DNA of 50,831 bases from an uncultured Selenomonadales bacterium (lineage in GTDB: Bacteria; Bacillota; Negativicutes; Selenomonadales; Selenomonadaceae). Location of the stretch: NCBI GenBank assembly GCA_946183785.1, contig CAMHCS010000003.1, positions 64,317 to 115,147 of the forward strand. Reading direction: 5' to 3'. This document shows positions 15,183-24,199 of the stretch, in pieces. Position 1 is the first letter of the stretch. Each line of letters starts with the position of its first letter. Position numbers and translations under genes: made by a program. Under the pieces are notes generated by a model. It was not told the origin of the DNA and did not search any database. It worked only from the letters and a program-made list of their open reading frames with translations.

Positions 15183-17602
15183 AAGTGGAAGGAGGATCTA
15201 TCAAAATCGGGCAGCAGCCGCTTTCTTTTTTGTGCGTGCTGCTTTTTTCGTCTGTGCTTGGGATTTTGACAGCGGAGCGATTTCTGGAGGGCGTTCCGTC
15301 TTTTGTCTTTGCGGGGCTTCTTTTTGCCGGAGTGGCGCTTTTGCTTTGGTCGATTCGGCTTGCCTTGGCGGGGAGCGCACGGCTTTGGGGTTCGGCGGCG
15401 CTCCTCTTTTTTGTGCTCGGTATGCTGCGCGCTTTGATGGTTTTGCCGATTCCGGCGGACGATATTTCCCGGTGGGAAGAGAAAAATGTGCAGGTCTCGG
15501 GCGTGCTCCGAGAAGCGCCGCAAATCATGCCGACGGCGGAGGGGGTGCGCGTCCGCTATCTCGTCGACGTTCGAAGAGCGGACACGCAGGACGCGACGGG
15601 AGGGTTGTATATTTACGCGACGGTGAAAAGCGAGTCGGAGATCACAGCGCGAACGGGCGACCTTCTTTCGGCGCGGGGACGAGTGCTCAAAATCCGCGGC
15701 TATAAAAATCCGGGTATGCTCGATATCGAGCGGTTAATGCGGGCGCGGGGGATTACGGCAAGGCTGCACGCGGGAAAAGCTGGCGTTGAAGTTACACCGG
15801 GGGCGGGCGGTTTCCTGCAAAGTGTCGAGAACGTGAGGGCCCATTACCGTGCGAGAATGCGCGAGGCAATGCCGGAGGCAGATGCGGCGGCGGTGTTCGC
15901 GATGGTGTTCGGCGGATATGAGGGGCTTCGCCCGGAGCTGGTCGAGGCGTTCACGGCGACGGGCCTCGTACATATTCTTTCCGTTTCCGGCTCGCACATC
16001 ACTTTGCTTGCGGGACTTGTCGCGTGGCTTGCGTCAGCGTTTTCGCTGCGGCGCGGTTGCGCTGCGGTATTTGTCGCCTTTGCGGTCTTCGGCTATGCGG
16101 CGCTCTCCGGCTTCGTCGCACCTGCCGTGCGCGCGGCAATCATGGGCGGCCTTTCGTTTTTCGCGCTGGCGAACGGGCACGAGTATGACGGGCGGCGGAT
16201 TCTTGTCGTGACGGCGCTCACAATGCTGTTTGCCTCGCCGTTCCATTTTTACGACGTCAGTTTTCAGCTTTCGTTTGCGTCGACGGCAGGATTACTCTGC
16301 CTTTCGCCGCGTTTTCGTGAGGCGCGTCTTTTTGAGCCGATGCCCCGCGTTCTGCGGGATGGGCTCGCGCTGACGCTGGGCGCGCAGCTTGCGACGCTTC
16401 CAATTTGCGCATGGTATTTCCACACCGTGTCTCTTTCGTCGCTTGTCGCGAATCTTCTCGTCGTGCCGATTTTGGAGCTTTTGATGGTGGCGGCGCTCTT
16501 CGCGGGACTCCTCGCGCTGGTACTGCCGTTTCTCGCCCGCGTCGTGTTCGCGATGGACAGTCTTTTGCTCGGGCTGTCCTATGAATTGACGCGGGTGTTG
16601 GCGTCGCTGCCGATGAGCCGCGTGTATCTGCCGACGATGCATATAGGTGTGGCGGCGCTGTATTACGCGTTGCTGTTCTATTCCGTGCAGACGGAGGAGG
16701 TGCGACGCGCTGTTTTCCTTCGTTTGCGCGTGCTGCCTTGGCGCGGCGCTTTCGTTGGGCTTGCATTCATCTTGTTCGCGATAATAGTTCGAAACGCGTT
16801 CCGCGCCGAGGAAATGGCCGTGCATTTCATCGACGTGGGACAGGGGGACGCGGCGCTTGTCGTGACGCCTCACGGGCGCGCAATCATGATTGACGCGGGT
16901 GGCGTACGGGACGGCGTTTTCGACATGGGCGGACGTGTCGACGTACCGTATCTTTTGCAGTACGGCGTGACAGGATTGGATGCGGCGTTCCTGACGCATT
17001 GCCACGAGGATCATGCGGCGGGGTTAGCAGGCGTTCTGCGGCGGTTGCCCGTTGGACGGGTGCTGACGGCGGCGGAAGGGCAGGGCGCGTATCAGGCGTC
17101 GATGGGGCTTGCGGCGGCGGAAATGGCAGCGACGCCGTTCATGGCCGTCGAGGAGGGGACGCGGCTCTCATTGGACGGCGTAACGATCGAAGTGTTGTTC
17201 GCGCCGGACGCCCCGAAAATCGGACGCTCGGGTAACGAGGGCAGCAACGTCTATCGCGTTTCCTACGGGAAAGCGTCGTTTCTTTTCACCGGCGACCTGG
17301 AAAAAGAGCAGGAAACCCGGCTGTTGGAAAAAGCGACGCATGCGCTTCAAAGCACGGTGCTGAAGGTCGGCCATCACGGATCGAAGACTTCGACCTCAGA
17401 GCCATTTCTGGCCGCCGTCGCGCCGCGTTGGGCGGTGATCGACGTCGGCGCGGGCAACCGCTTCGGGCACCCTGCGAAGGAAACGCTGGACGCGCTTTCC
17501 GCCGCAGGGGTGGAGACATACCGCACGGACAAAGACGGGGCCATCGTCTTTCGCACCGACGGCAATTCCATGCGCGTGGAAACATATGTAAAGAGGAAAT
17601 AG
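15179..17602 (+). CDS. comEC: ComEC/Rec2 DNA uptake channel
   Basis: An 807-residue polytopic membrane protein that moves single-stranded DNA across the inner membrane during transformation. Order of parts: two or three N-terminal helices, a DUF4131/OB-like region (about residues 70-190), and the Competence domain with FGGYEGLRPELVEAFTATGL and VHILSVSGSHITLLAGL (about 245-285) and many helices. A C-terminal metallo-beta-lactamase-like domain follows (FIDVGQGDAALVVTPHGR, then LTHCHEDHAAGL, then VGHHGSKTS). The HxHxDH motif is intact, so nuclease function is plausible. The start is a GTG overlapping the comEA stop. It is full length, so the strain may be competent if the type IV pilus genes exist elsewhere. 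Confidence 0.94.
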   Translation: MKVEGGSIKIGQQPLSFLCVLLFSSVLGILTAERFLEGVPSFVFAGLLFAGVALLLWSIRLALAGSARLWGSAALLFFVLGMLRALMVLPIPADDISRWEEKNVQVSGVLREAPQIMPTAEGVRVRYLVDVRRADTQDATGGLYIYATVKSESEITARTGDLLSARGRVLKIRGYKNPGMLDIERLMRARGITARLHAGKAGVEVTPGAGGFLQSVENVRAHYRARMREAMPEADAAAVFAMVFGGYEGLRPELVEAFTATGLVHILSVSGSHITLLAGLVAWLASAFSLRRGCAAVFVAFAVFGYAALSGFVAPAVRAAIMGGLSFFALANGHEYDGRRILVVTALTMLFASPFHFYDVSFQLSFASTAGLLCLSPRFREARLFEPMPRVLRDGLALTLGAQLATLPICAWYFHTVSLSSLVANLLVVPILELLMVAALFAGLLALVLPFLARVVFAMDSLLLGLSYELTRVLASLPMSRVYLPTMHIGVAALYYALLFYSVQTEEVRRAVFLRLRVLPWRGAFVGLAFILFAIIVRNAFRAEEMAVHFIDVGQGDAALVVTPHGRAIMIDAGGVRDGVFDMGGRVDVPYLLQYGVTGLDAAFLTHCHEDHAAGLAGVLRRLPVGRVLTAAEGQGAYQASMGLAAAEMAATPFMAVEEGTRLSLDGVTIEVLFAPDAPKIGRSGNEGSNVYRVSYGKASFLFTGDLEKEQETRLLEKATHALQSTVLKVGHHGSKTSTSEPFLAAVAPRWAVIDVGAGNRFGHPAKETLDALSAAGVETYRTDKDGAIVFRTDGNSMRVETYVKRK

Positions 17603-17603
17603 C

Positions 17604-17632
17604 TTGTGTGCCTTCGTTGTATATAGTATTAT
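17604..17632 (+). promoter_or_regulatory. Promoter of yhdT-panF
   Basis: TTGTGT (17604-17609), 17 bases and TATTAT (17627-17632), starting right after the comEC stop. The predicted start falls at the foot of the hairpin repeat at 17639. Confidence 0.65.
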
Positions 17633-17638
17633 GAAAAT

Positions 17639-17690
17639 GGTCCTCCCCTTTGGGGAGGGGGACCGCGAAGCGGTGAGTGAGGGGAAGGCT
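17639..17690 (+). repeat. REP-like palindromic repeat in yhdT-panF leader
   Basis: GGTCCTCCCC pairs with GGGGAGG-GGGACC (17639-17664) around a TTT loop. It is followed by CCGCGAAGCGG (17663-17673) and GTGAGTGAGGGGAAGG. This composition is typical of dispersed intergenic repeats in Firmicutes. It would form the 5' end of the mRNA. Only one copy is in the window. Confidence 0.5.
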
Positions 17691-17712
17691 GGATCCATGA
17701 TGGGGTGAGGAC

Positions 17713-17964
17713 ATGACGGAGAAAGAAAAATATCGGCAGGTGTGCCGGGAAGCGGCAGCTACGGGAATCGCGCTGTTGATTCTGATCGTATTCTGGTTGT
17801 TTGCGGGCTTCGGGCTTTCGGGCAGCGCGGCGACAATTTTCCGGCTGCCGCTTTGGGCGGCGGCGTCCACTGTGGGCGTCTGGATTTTTGCTATTGTTTT
17901 GGTCTGGGTTCTGACGAAATGGGTGTTCAAGGATATGGATCTGGAGGAGGAACGCCATGATTGA
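17713..17964 (+). CDS. yhdT: YhdT family (DUF997) small membrane protein
   Basis: An 83-residue protein with two transmembrane helices (TGIALLILIVFWLFAGFGLS and WAAASTVGVWIFAIVLVWVL) and a charged C-terminal tail. It matches the YhdT/DUF997 family, which is encoded immediately before panF in Escherichia coli and many other bacteria. It is presumed to assist the pantothenate symporter, but its exact role is unknown. Its stop lies inside the panF start region (8-base overlap), so the two are translationally coupled. Confidence 0.85.
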   Translation: MTEKEKYRQVCREAAATGIALLILIVFWLFAGFGLSGSAATIFRLPLWAAASTVGVWIFAIVLVWVLTKWVFKDMDLEEERHD

Positions 17965-19444
17965 GACGGGGCGCCCCGAGGCGCTGTTGCCGCTGGTGCT
18001 TTTTATGATCGTAATGCTGGGCATAAGCTTCTTCGTTCGCTGGCAGGCACGGACGGGAGAGGGCGGCTTTCTCCGGCAGTATTTCGTCGGCAACCGTGAC
18101 CTCGGCGGCTTTGTGCTGGCCATGACCACTGTCGCGACATACAGCTCCGTCAGTTCCTTTGTCGGCGGTCCCGGTATGGCGTGGAGCGTCGGCTTCGGCT
18201 GGATTTACATGGCCGTGGTACAAGTCACGGCGGTCTTTCTCGTGCTGGGCATCTTCGGTAAGCGCGTCGCGCTGCTCGCGCGAAAATTCGGCGCGGTGAC
18301 GGTTGTCGACATTTTGCGTCGGCGGTTCCGCTCCGACTCGCTGGCGGCGGTAGCGGCCTTTATCATCGTGCTGTTTTTCTGTGCGACGATGACCGCGCAG
18401 TTTGTTGGCGGCGCAAAGCTCTTTGCTGCCGTGACCGGGTACAGCTATGAGTTGGGGCTTTTGCTCTTCGGTCTTGCGGTGGTCGTCTATACGACTATCG
18501 GCGGTTTTCGGGCGGTGGCCATTACGGACGCCTGCTGCGCGATCATGATGATGATCGGCATCGTGCTGCTCTTTTTCTATGTATTGGAAGCGGGCGGCGG
18601 TTACGCGGCGATTATGGATCATATCGCGGCAAACGAGCCGAAAATGCTGGAGCCGTTCTCCGGCGGCAATATGCCTGCGGGGCTTTATCTGACCCAATGG
18701 ATTCTCGTCGGCATCTGCACCATCGCGCTGCCGCAGTCCGTTGTGCGGGGAATCAGCTATCGAGATACCAGAGGGCTCCATCGTGCCATGATTATCGGCA
18801 CCGTTGTCGTAGGATTCATGAACATCGGCGTCAACTTCACGGGAATTCTCGCGCATGGCGTGCTGACCAATACGGCGGCGAGCTACGGCGGCGTTGACAA
18901 TATCATTCCGACCACGATTGCCACCGTCATGCCGTCGACGCTGATCGGCCTTGCGATTGTCGGTCCCATCGCGGCCTCCATCTCAACGATTTCAAGCCTG
19001 CTCCTCGTAGGCTCTTCCGCTATCGTCAAGGACGTCTATCTGCACTATCGGGAAGCGCAGGGGAAAACGACCTCCGACGCTTCGCTCCGTCGTCTCAGCA
19101 TGGCGGTGACGGCAATTCTTGGCGCGGCGGTGTTCCTGATTGCGCTGACGCCGCCGAGCTTGATTTGGCTCATTAATATGTTCGCCTTCGGCGGACTGGA
19201 AACGGCGTTTTTCTGGACGCTGCTGCTGGGCCTCTTCTGGCGGCGGGCGAATCGCCTCGGCGCATTCCTTTCCATGGGCGGCGGCACCTTCGTCTATTGC
19301 CTCGCGCAGGGGCTCGGCTTCAAGATTATAGGTCTGCACCAGATCACTATCGGAATTTCCCTGTCGCTGGTCTTGTTCCTGATTGGCTCCTTTCTCGGAA
19401 AGCCGGAACCGAAGGAAGTGTTGCAGGAATTTTTCCCGGAGTGA
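17957..19444 (+). CDS. panF: Sodium/pantothenate symporter
   Basis: A 495-residue sodium:solute symporter (SSS family) with about 13 transmembrane helices. Family markers: FVGNRDLGGFVLAMTTVATY (about residues 42-61, helix 2 with the sodium site region), SSVSSFVGGPGMAWSVGFGW, and PQSVVRGISYRDTRGLHRAM (about 257-276). The pairing with the YhdT gene identifies it as PanF, which imports pantothenate for coenzyme A synthesis. GGAGGAGG precedes the ATG. The last seven codons and stop lie in a small TTTTTCCCG/CGGGAAAAA stem with no T-tract on its 3' side. Confidence 0.92.
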   Translation: MIETGRPEALLPLVLFMIVMLGISFFVRWQARTGEGGFLRQYFVGNRDLGGFVLAMTTVATYSSVSSFVGGPGMAWSVGFGWIYMAVVQVTAVFLVLGIFGKRVALLARKFGAVTVVDILRRRFRSDSLAAVAAFIIVLFFCATMTAQFVGGAKLFAAVTGYSYELGLLLFGLAVVVYTTIGGFRAVAITDACCAIMMMIGIVLLFFYVLEAGGGYAAIMDHIAANEPKMLEPFSGGNMPAGLYLTQWILVGICTIALPQSVVRGISYRDTRGLHRAMIIGTVVVGFMNIGVNFTGILAHGVLTNTAASYGGVDNIIPTTIATVMPSTLIGLAIVGPIAASISTISSLLLVGSSAIVKDVYLHYREAQGKTTSDASLRRLSMAVTAILGAAVFLIALTPPSLIWLINMFAFGGLETAFFWTLLLGLFWRRANRLGAFLSMGGGTFVYCLAQGLGFKIIGLHQITIGISLSLVLFLIGSFLGKPEPKEVLQEFFPE

Positions 19445-19455
19445 TCGGGAAAAAC

Positions 19456-19484
19456 TTGCGTTTCGATAAAAAAACACGTATCAT
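19456..19484 (+). promoter_or_regulatory. Promoter of the HTH-protein gene
   Basis: TTGCGT (19456-19461), 17 bases and TATCAT (19479-19484), 40 bases before the start codon at 19524. Confidence 0.6.
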
Positions 19485-19523
19485 TATTTTTGATTGTTAT
19501 TGAAAACAAGGCGAGGCGATACT

Positions 19524-20117
19524 ATGGGCTCGATGAAGCTGGAGATGGACAATGCGGAAATGTTGGCGCGCAAGCGACTGGCTCGCCGCATTGTGGACTT
19601 TGAGACAATCTACGTCCTGCACCGGGACGACCGTAAGGGGTATTTGCTGCTTTTGGCGCTGGAGGAAGAACAGTGGCGGATTTTGGAGAGTGTTTCGCTG
19701 GACCATTCCAAAGGGCGCATGGAGGAGCTTCACGAAATGCCCGTCGACAAGGAAGGCATCGAGGCAATCCGCATGGCGCTTAAGCACTGGTCGGCGGAAA
19801 AGCCGCCGGGTCGTCCCGCAAAATACGATCCCGACCGCGAAGGGCAGGAAATTTTCGTCTACCACGTCTACGGCGGAAAACCGATTCGCTCTATCGCGAG
19901 GGACTTCCATATGGGACCGGCCACGGTGCAAAAGCTGTTGAACCGTGTGCGATTCAAAGTGGCGGATCGTTTCGTCAGCGGCGAGCTGCCGCTGACACCG
20001 GACGCGCCGAACTACGAGAAGAATCTCGGCGTGCTGCGCTGGGCAATCAAGAACAGCGACGGAGAACTCCGCGCGAAATATGCGGACTTCCTGAAAGCGA
20101 CGCTTTCGGATATGTAA
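19524..20117 (+). CDS. Helix-turn-helix protein of unknown function
   Basis: A 197-residue soluble protein. The recognisable part is a resolvase/invertase-like helix-turn-helix at about residues 107-140: GRPAKYDPDREGQEIFVYHV precedes YGGKPIRSIARDFHMGPATV and QKLLNRVRFK. The first 90 residues are acidic and helical (LLLLALEEEQWRILESVS) with no known fold apparent. No catalytic serine recombinase domain is present, so this is more likely a regulator or DNA-associated protein than a recombinase. It has its own promoter and terminator. ATG at 19524 is chosen because AAGGCGAGG lies just upstream. Confidence 0.82.
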   Translation: MGSMKLEMDNAEMLARKRLARRIVDFETIYVLHRDDRKGYLLLLALEEEQWRILESVSLDHSKGRMEELHEMPVDKEGIEAIRMALKHWSAEKPPGRPAKYDPDREGQEIFVYHVYGGKPIRSIARDFHMGPATVQKLLNRVRFKVADRFVSGELPLTPDAPNYEKNLGVLRWAIKNSDGELRAKYADFLKATLSDM

Positions 20118-20123
20118 AGGAAT

Positions 20124-20154
20124 GCCGGGCGGCTTATACCGTTCGGCGTTTTTT
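20124..20154 (+). terminator. Terminator of the HTH-protein gene
   Basis: GCCGGGCGG (20124-20132) pairs with CCGTTCGGC (20139-20147), including two G-T pairs, followed by T6. Confidence 0.85.
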
Positions 20155-20261
20155 GCCGTGGTAGGGGTTGTTCGGCAATTCCTTCTGGAAAGTGGAAAAA
20201 AATTTATATTTCTGGTACACTATGGAAGGAAATTTTGCAGACGAAGGAGGGAAAGGCGCGT

Positions 20262-21395
20262 ATGGGGGAATTACGCGGGCGCGCGGCGGAGCTTTTGGAG
20301 CCGGCGCTGGTGTTTGCGGGGCGGGCCTTGTTTCCGCTGCCGAAGCAGTTATTTCGCCTCTATACGCATCTGATTCGATATCTGATGAAATCGGGCGCCT
20401 TCCTGCCGCGCGTCTCTGGGCAGCCAGCGCGTTTTCATGCGGAAAAGCGCGCCTATGAAACGGATTTTGGCCTGCTGACGGCGGCGGATATTGCCGTTGT
20501 CGCTGGAAAGGCGAAGCTTCCCCGGGCGGGCACTGTGGTTTTCGTCGCGTTGGCGCCGAAGCTTGCGCCGGAAGACTGGGCGCATGCGCTGGTATTTCGT
20601 GGGGAGGATAAGGCGGAGCGGTTGTATCAGCATTTGAAAGCGTTCCACAAGGCAAACCCGAAGCGTTTCTTGCCGAACACGTTCGTGCCGCGCCCCGCGG
20701 CGAAGGACAAAGCCATGCGCGAGTATCGCCGCTGTTTTCCCGTGACGGTATTCGACATGGAAATGAATTACGAGCGGCCGATCCAGTTCGCCGGGCGACG
20801 GCTGACGCTGGCGGCGGATGGGACCATCGAGACGGAGGAGCTTTCCCTGTATGTGCGGCAAAGACCGAAACTTTCGCGGTACGTGGCCGAGCTCACCCAT
20901 CTGACGGACGCGTTTTTGCGACTGCACGGCGTACCTGAGGACGAGGCCGCGGAAAAAATCTACGCGTTTCTTGCCAAGGACGGCTGCTTCGCAGGCAACG
21001 CGCTGCACAACGACTTGCTTTCTCTTCGGGGCATGCTTCGTCGGCGCGGCTACCCCGAAAGCGTGCTGCACCGCGATATTGTCGATTTGACGATGGCGGT
21101 GCGTTTCGACAGGGGCGTGGCGAACGAACCGTCGCTGCAGCTTTGCATGGAGCACGCGGGGCTTTCGTTCAGCGAGGACAAGTTTCACGACGCGGCCTAC
21201 GACACGGAAGGGGCGGCGCGCCTTTTCCTGCACTATATTCCGTCGTTCATCGCGAAATACGGAAAAGCGCCGCTGGCTCCCTGGTATTTTTTTGAGCCGG
21301 TGCGCGCGAAAGAGGAGCTGGACAAGCTCTATACGGAGACTTACACGAAGCCGTCAAAAGCGGAGCGAAAATCGGAGGAGGAACGGGAACCATGA
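20262..21395 (+). CDS. DEDDh 3'-5' exonuclease-domain protein
   Basis: A 377-residue protein with an exonuclease fold in its second half. The DEDDh residues are visible: FDMEMNYERPIQFAG (DxE, about residue 168), HNDLLSLRGML (middle Asp, about 254), and HDAAYDTEGAARLF (His and last Asp, about 308). This resembles DNA polymerase III epsilon/DnaQ-like nucleases, which remove 3' nucleotides from DNA or RNA. The N-terminal 150 residues are a distinct basic domain I do not recognise. ATG at 20262 follows GGAGGG by about 11 bases. The stop overlaps the ftsW-like start (ATGA). Confidence 0.85.
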   Translation: MGELRGRAAELLEPALVFAGRALFPLPKQLFRLYTHLIRYLMKSGAFLPRVSGQPARFHAEKRAYETDFGLLTAADIAVVAGKAKLPRAGTVVFVALAPKLAPEDWAHALVFRGEDKAERLYQHLKAFHKANPKRFLPNTFVPRPAAKDKAMREYRRCFPVTVFDMEMNYERPIQFAGRRLTLAADGTIETEELSLYVRQRPKLSRYVAELTHLTDAFLRLHGVPEDEAAEKIYAFLAKDGCFAGNALHNDLLSLRGMLRRRGYPESVLHRDIVDLTMAVRFDRGVANEPSLQLCMEHAGLSFSEDKFHDAAYDTEGAARLFLHYIPSFIAKYGKAPLAPWYFFEPVRAKEELDKLYTETYTKPSKAERKSEEEREP

Positions 21396-22582
21396 CGGAA
21401 GCGCGGGAAACGAATGAGACTTCGTGGCGCTTTTGGGTCAGCGACTATGAGGCCGTCATCGGCGTGTCGATCATGCTGATCATCATCGGGTCGATGAATA
21501 TCTTTAGTTCCAGTTTTGTCATCGCGGGGACGAATTATGATGACCCGTATTTCTTCCTGCGAAAGCAGGGGATGAATCTTGCCGTCGGAGTCGTCTGCTT
21601 TTTCCTTGGGCTTCTTATCGATTATCATTTGATGGCGAAGGCGAGGAAGATCGGTTTTTGGGTGGTAGCGGCCATGCTGCTGGCAGTGTTTGCGATCGGC
21701 GTCGAAGTCAACGGCGCTCAGCGTTGGCTCGCTTTCGGAGGGTTTCAGATTCAGCCGGCGGAGTTCGCGAAGCCGACGGCTATTTTTCTGGAGGCGTATT
21801 ATATCGCATGGCGTGTAAAGCATGGCATGAGGTGCAATTTCCTCCACAATGAAATGTATATGATTGCCGCACTGTTCATTCTGGTAGAGCGGGAGCCGGA
21901 CATGGGGACGGCGCTGATTATTTTGGGTGTTCCGCTGATTATGCTCTTTTGTTCCAATTTAAAGAGTCTGACGAAGTTCAAGCTGATAGGCGCGGGAATC
22001 GCGGGCGCCGCGTTGCTCTGCATTTTGCAGCCGTATCGGCTTAAACGCGTCATGGCGCTTTTGAATCCGTGGGCCGATGCGCAGGGCGCCGGCTATCAGA
22101 GCGTCCAGTCTTTGCAGGCGATCGGTTCGGGCGGACTGCTCGGCATGGGCATGGGCATGGGGGTCAGCAAATACCATTACCTGCCGGAGGCGCATACGGA
22201 TTTTGCGTTTTCCGTCTGGTGCCAGGAGACAGGGTTTATCGGGGCATTTTTCGTGCTGTTTCTTTTCGGCTGTTTCGCGTTGTACGGCGTTCGGATAGCG
22301 AACAACGCGAAGGACGCGCTGGGGCAAATGCTTGCATTTGGTATGACAATGCTGATCGTCGTGCAGGCCGTCATTAATCTTTCGATGATTTCCGGCTGCC
22401 TGCCTGTGGTCGGCGTACCGCTTCCGTTCATCAGCTACGGCGGGACCTCGCTCTTCGTCAGTATGTTTGCGGTGGGCGTGCTGGTCAACGTCGGGGTGCG
22501 GGGGCAGAAGAAACACAATCCCGCCACCAGCGAGCCGCCGAAAGACGTGTTCGGCAGGCCGCAGCTTCGGCGGGTCAAATAG
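21392..22582 (+). CDS. FtsW/RodA family peptidoglycan glycosyltransferase
   Basis: A 396-residue SEDS protein with about ten transmembrane helices. SEDS proteins polymerise lipid II into glycan strands, FtsW at the septum and RodA in the side wall. Diagnostic blocks: NGAQRWLAFGGFQIQPAEFA (about residues 107-126), EPDMGTALII (about 170), QSLQAIGSGGLLGMGMGMGV (about 237), KYHYLPEAHTDFAFSVWCQE (about 259), and PLPFISYGGTSL near the end. The family assignment is firm; FtsW versus RodA cannot be settled from sequence alone. The C-terminal tail is short and charged. It is coupled to the exonuclease-domain gene; no mur or fts cluster is adjacent. Confidence 0.92.
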   Translation: MTEARETNETSWRFWVSDYEAVIGVSIMLIIIGSMNIFSSSFVIAGTNYDDPYFFLRKQGMNLAVGVVCFFLGLLIDYHLMAKARKIGFWVVAAMLLAVFAIGVEVNGAQRWLAFGGFQIQPAEFAKPTAIFLEAYYIAWRVKHGMRCNFLHNEMYMIAALFILVEREPDMGTALIILGVPLIMLFCSNLKSLTKFKLIGAGIAGAALLCILQPYRLKRVMALLNPWADAQGAGYQSVQSLQAIGSGGLLGMGMGMGVSKYHYLPEAHTDFAFSVWCQETGFIGAFFVLFLFGCFALYGVRIANNAKDALGQMLAFGMTMLIVVQAVINLSMISGCLPVVGVPLPFISYGGTSLFVSMFAVGVLVNVGVRGQKKHNPATSEPPKDVFGRPQLRRVK

Positions 22583-22603
22583 GAATTAAGAAGGGATTTA
22601 CAG

Positions 22604-23263
22604 ATGATTGTTTATGCGGTGGAACCGGGCGGAAAATATGTGACGGTTCGGGAGAGTCTTGAGCTGCACCCGGAAGGGAAGCGCGGTTTTTATGTGAACC
22701 TGACGAACCAATGCACCTGCGCCTGCACCTTTTGCCTTCGCTCTTTGAAGGAAATGGCGGAGGAACATTCGCTGTGGCTGAAACGCGAACCGTCAGAGGA
22801 GGAAGTGCGGGAGGAACTTGCGGCGCTGCCTTGGGATAAGACGGCCGAGATCGTCTTTTGCGGCTTCGGCGAGCCGACCATGCGGCTGAAGGTTCTTACG
22901 GGACTTCTCCGTTGGCTCCGTGCGGAACATGGAAATATCAAGACTCGGCTCAACACAAACGGTTTGTCCGACCTTTTCTATGGCCGCGACACCGCGCCAG
23001 ACTTTGACGGCCTTCTGGACACGATTTCCATCAGCCTGAACGCTTCGAATGCCGAGCGCTATATGGAACTGACGCGGAACCGCTTCGGGCTGCCGTCCTT
23101 CGAGGCCATGCTGGCCTTTGCGGAGCATGCGAAAGCCTATGTGCCGGACGTGGTGCTGACCGTTGTCGACCATGTGGAGGACGACGGGGAAATCGCACAG
23201 TGCCGGACGCTTTGCGAGACGCGCGGGCTGCGGTTGCGCGTGCGCCCTTACGAGGCGAATTGA
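22604..23263 (+). CDS. Radical SAM protein, TatD-associated type
   Basis: A 219-residue compact radical SAM enzyme. The [4Fe-4S] ligands are in FYVNLTNQCTCACTFCLRS (CX3CX2C, about residues 30-48). GFGEPTMRL (about 87-95) is the GGE-like SAM motif. ISISLNASNAERYMELTRN follows as the third block. It resembles the small radical SAM proteins found fused or next to TatD nuclease genes. Here no tatD gene is adjacent. The substrate is unknown. ATG follows AAGAAGGGA. It has weak coupling to the yqeB gene, 57 bases downstream. Confidence 0.85.
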   Translation: MIVYAVEPGGKYVTVRESLELHPEGKRGFYVNLTNQCTCACTFCLRSLKEMAEEHSLWLKREPSEEEVREELAALPWDKTAEIVFCGFGEPTMRLKVLTGLLRWLRAEHGNIKTRLNTNGLSDLFYGRDTAPDFDGLLDTISISLNASNAERYMELTRNRFGLPSFEAMLAFAEHAKAYVPDVVLTVVDHVEDDGEIAQCRTLCETRGLRLRVRPYEAN

Positions 23264-23320
23264 CAGGGCGAAAAAGACAGAACCCACGGATTTTGAAATG
23301 TATGAAAGAGGTATCCTGGA

Positions 23321-24127
23321 ATGAAACATCTGGTCATCGTGCGCGGCGGCGGCGAGCTCGGGACGGCGACGGCCCATCGGCTGCACCGGGTCGGGTATAA
23401 GGTACTGATTTTAGAAAAATCGCGGCCCTCCGCTCTGCGGCGGGAGATCTCGTTTTCGGATGCGGTTTACGACGGCGAGAAAATGGTGGAGCGAGTGAAC
23501 TGCGTCTGCGCGGAGAATCTGAAAACCGCGCTCTCGCTGATTTCGGAGGGAAAGGTTACGATGCTCGTCGACCCGACGGGGCGTTATGTGCGAAAATTTC
23601 CCCCGCATATTTTGGTGAACACTTTGGACGGGAAAGAGGACGAGTCGCGCCGCGAGCTGCCGGCCGTTTTCCGCATCGGCCTCGGGGCGGGTTATTGCGC
23701 CCGGGAGGACGTCAACTGCGTCATCGAGACCGCGCGCAGCTATGAGCTTGGGAGGATTATTTACAATGGGCGCTGCCGCCGCTGGCAGACTACCGAGGAC
23801 GTCATTGATGACGGCGGCTTCCTGCGGGCAGAGACGTCCGGTACCTTCAAAACCCCGCACGCGATTTCCCACATCTTTCGCGCGGGGGATCTTATCGGAG
23901 AGATTTACGATGACCGGGGGAAGACCGTGCCGGTGACAACGCCGGTGGGCGGCGTCCTGCGTGGGATCATTCATGACAACTACCGTGTGACAGAAGGGAT
24001 GGCGCTGGCTGAGATCGACCCACGCATAGCGCCGGGCAACTGCTGTATGATCTCGGACAAGGCGCGCTGCGTCTCCGGCTCCGTGCTGGAAGCAATCATG
24101 GCCTTCGAAAGCGGCGTGCGGCCATAA
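23321..24127 (+). CDS. yqeB: YqeB/EF2563 family, selenium-dependent molybdenum hydroxylase accessory protein
   Basis: A 268-residue protein. It begins with a Rossmann-like KHLVIVRGGGELGTATAHRL and contains LVDPTGRYVRKFPPHILVNT (about residues 87-106), IGLGAGYCAREDVNCVIETA (about 124-143), and the C-terminal PVGGVLRGIIHDNYRVTEGM block. This matches the EF2563/YqeB family found with selenium-dependent molybdenum hydroxylases (xanthine/purine hydroxylases), where it may help cofactor insertion. No selenophosphate synthetase or hydroxylase gene lies in this window, so it is an orphan here. A terminator follows. Confidence 0.87.
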   Translation: MKHLVIVRGGGELGTATAHRLHRVGYKVLILEKSRPSALRREISFSDAVYDGEKMVERVNCVCAENLKTALSLISEGKVTMLVDPTGRYVRKFPPHILVNTLDGKEDESRRELPAVFRIGLGAGYCAREDVNCVIETARSYELGRIIYNGRCRRWQTTEDVIDDGGFLRAETSGTFKTPHAISHIFRAGDLIGEIYDDRGKTVPVTTPVGGVLRGIIHDNYRVTEGMALAEIDPRIAPGNCCMISDKARCVSGSVLEAIMAFESGVRP

Positions 24128-24133
24128 TAAAAA

Positions 24134-24161
24134 ACCGCGAGAATTTGCATCTCGCGGTTTT
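24134..24161. terminator. Bidirectional terminator between yqeB and hsp20
   Basis: CCGCGAGA (24134-24141) pairs with TCTCGCGG (24149-24156), with A-rich flank on the left and T5 on the right. Confidence 0.9.
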
Positions 24162-24199
24162 TCTGTAGGGGGACTTTTGAAGATAGGGGATAGGGGGTA

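Noticed and set aside
19431..19458. TTTTTCCCG/CGGGAAAAA stem at the end of panF as terminator
   Set aside because: The T run lies on the 5' side of the stem and no T-tract follows, so it would not terminate on either strand.
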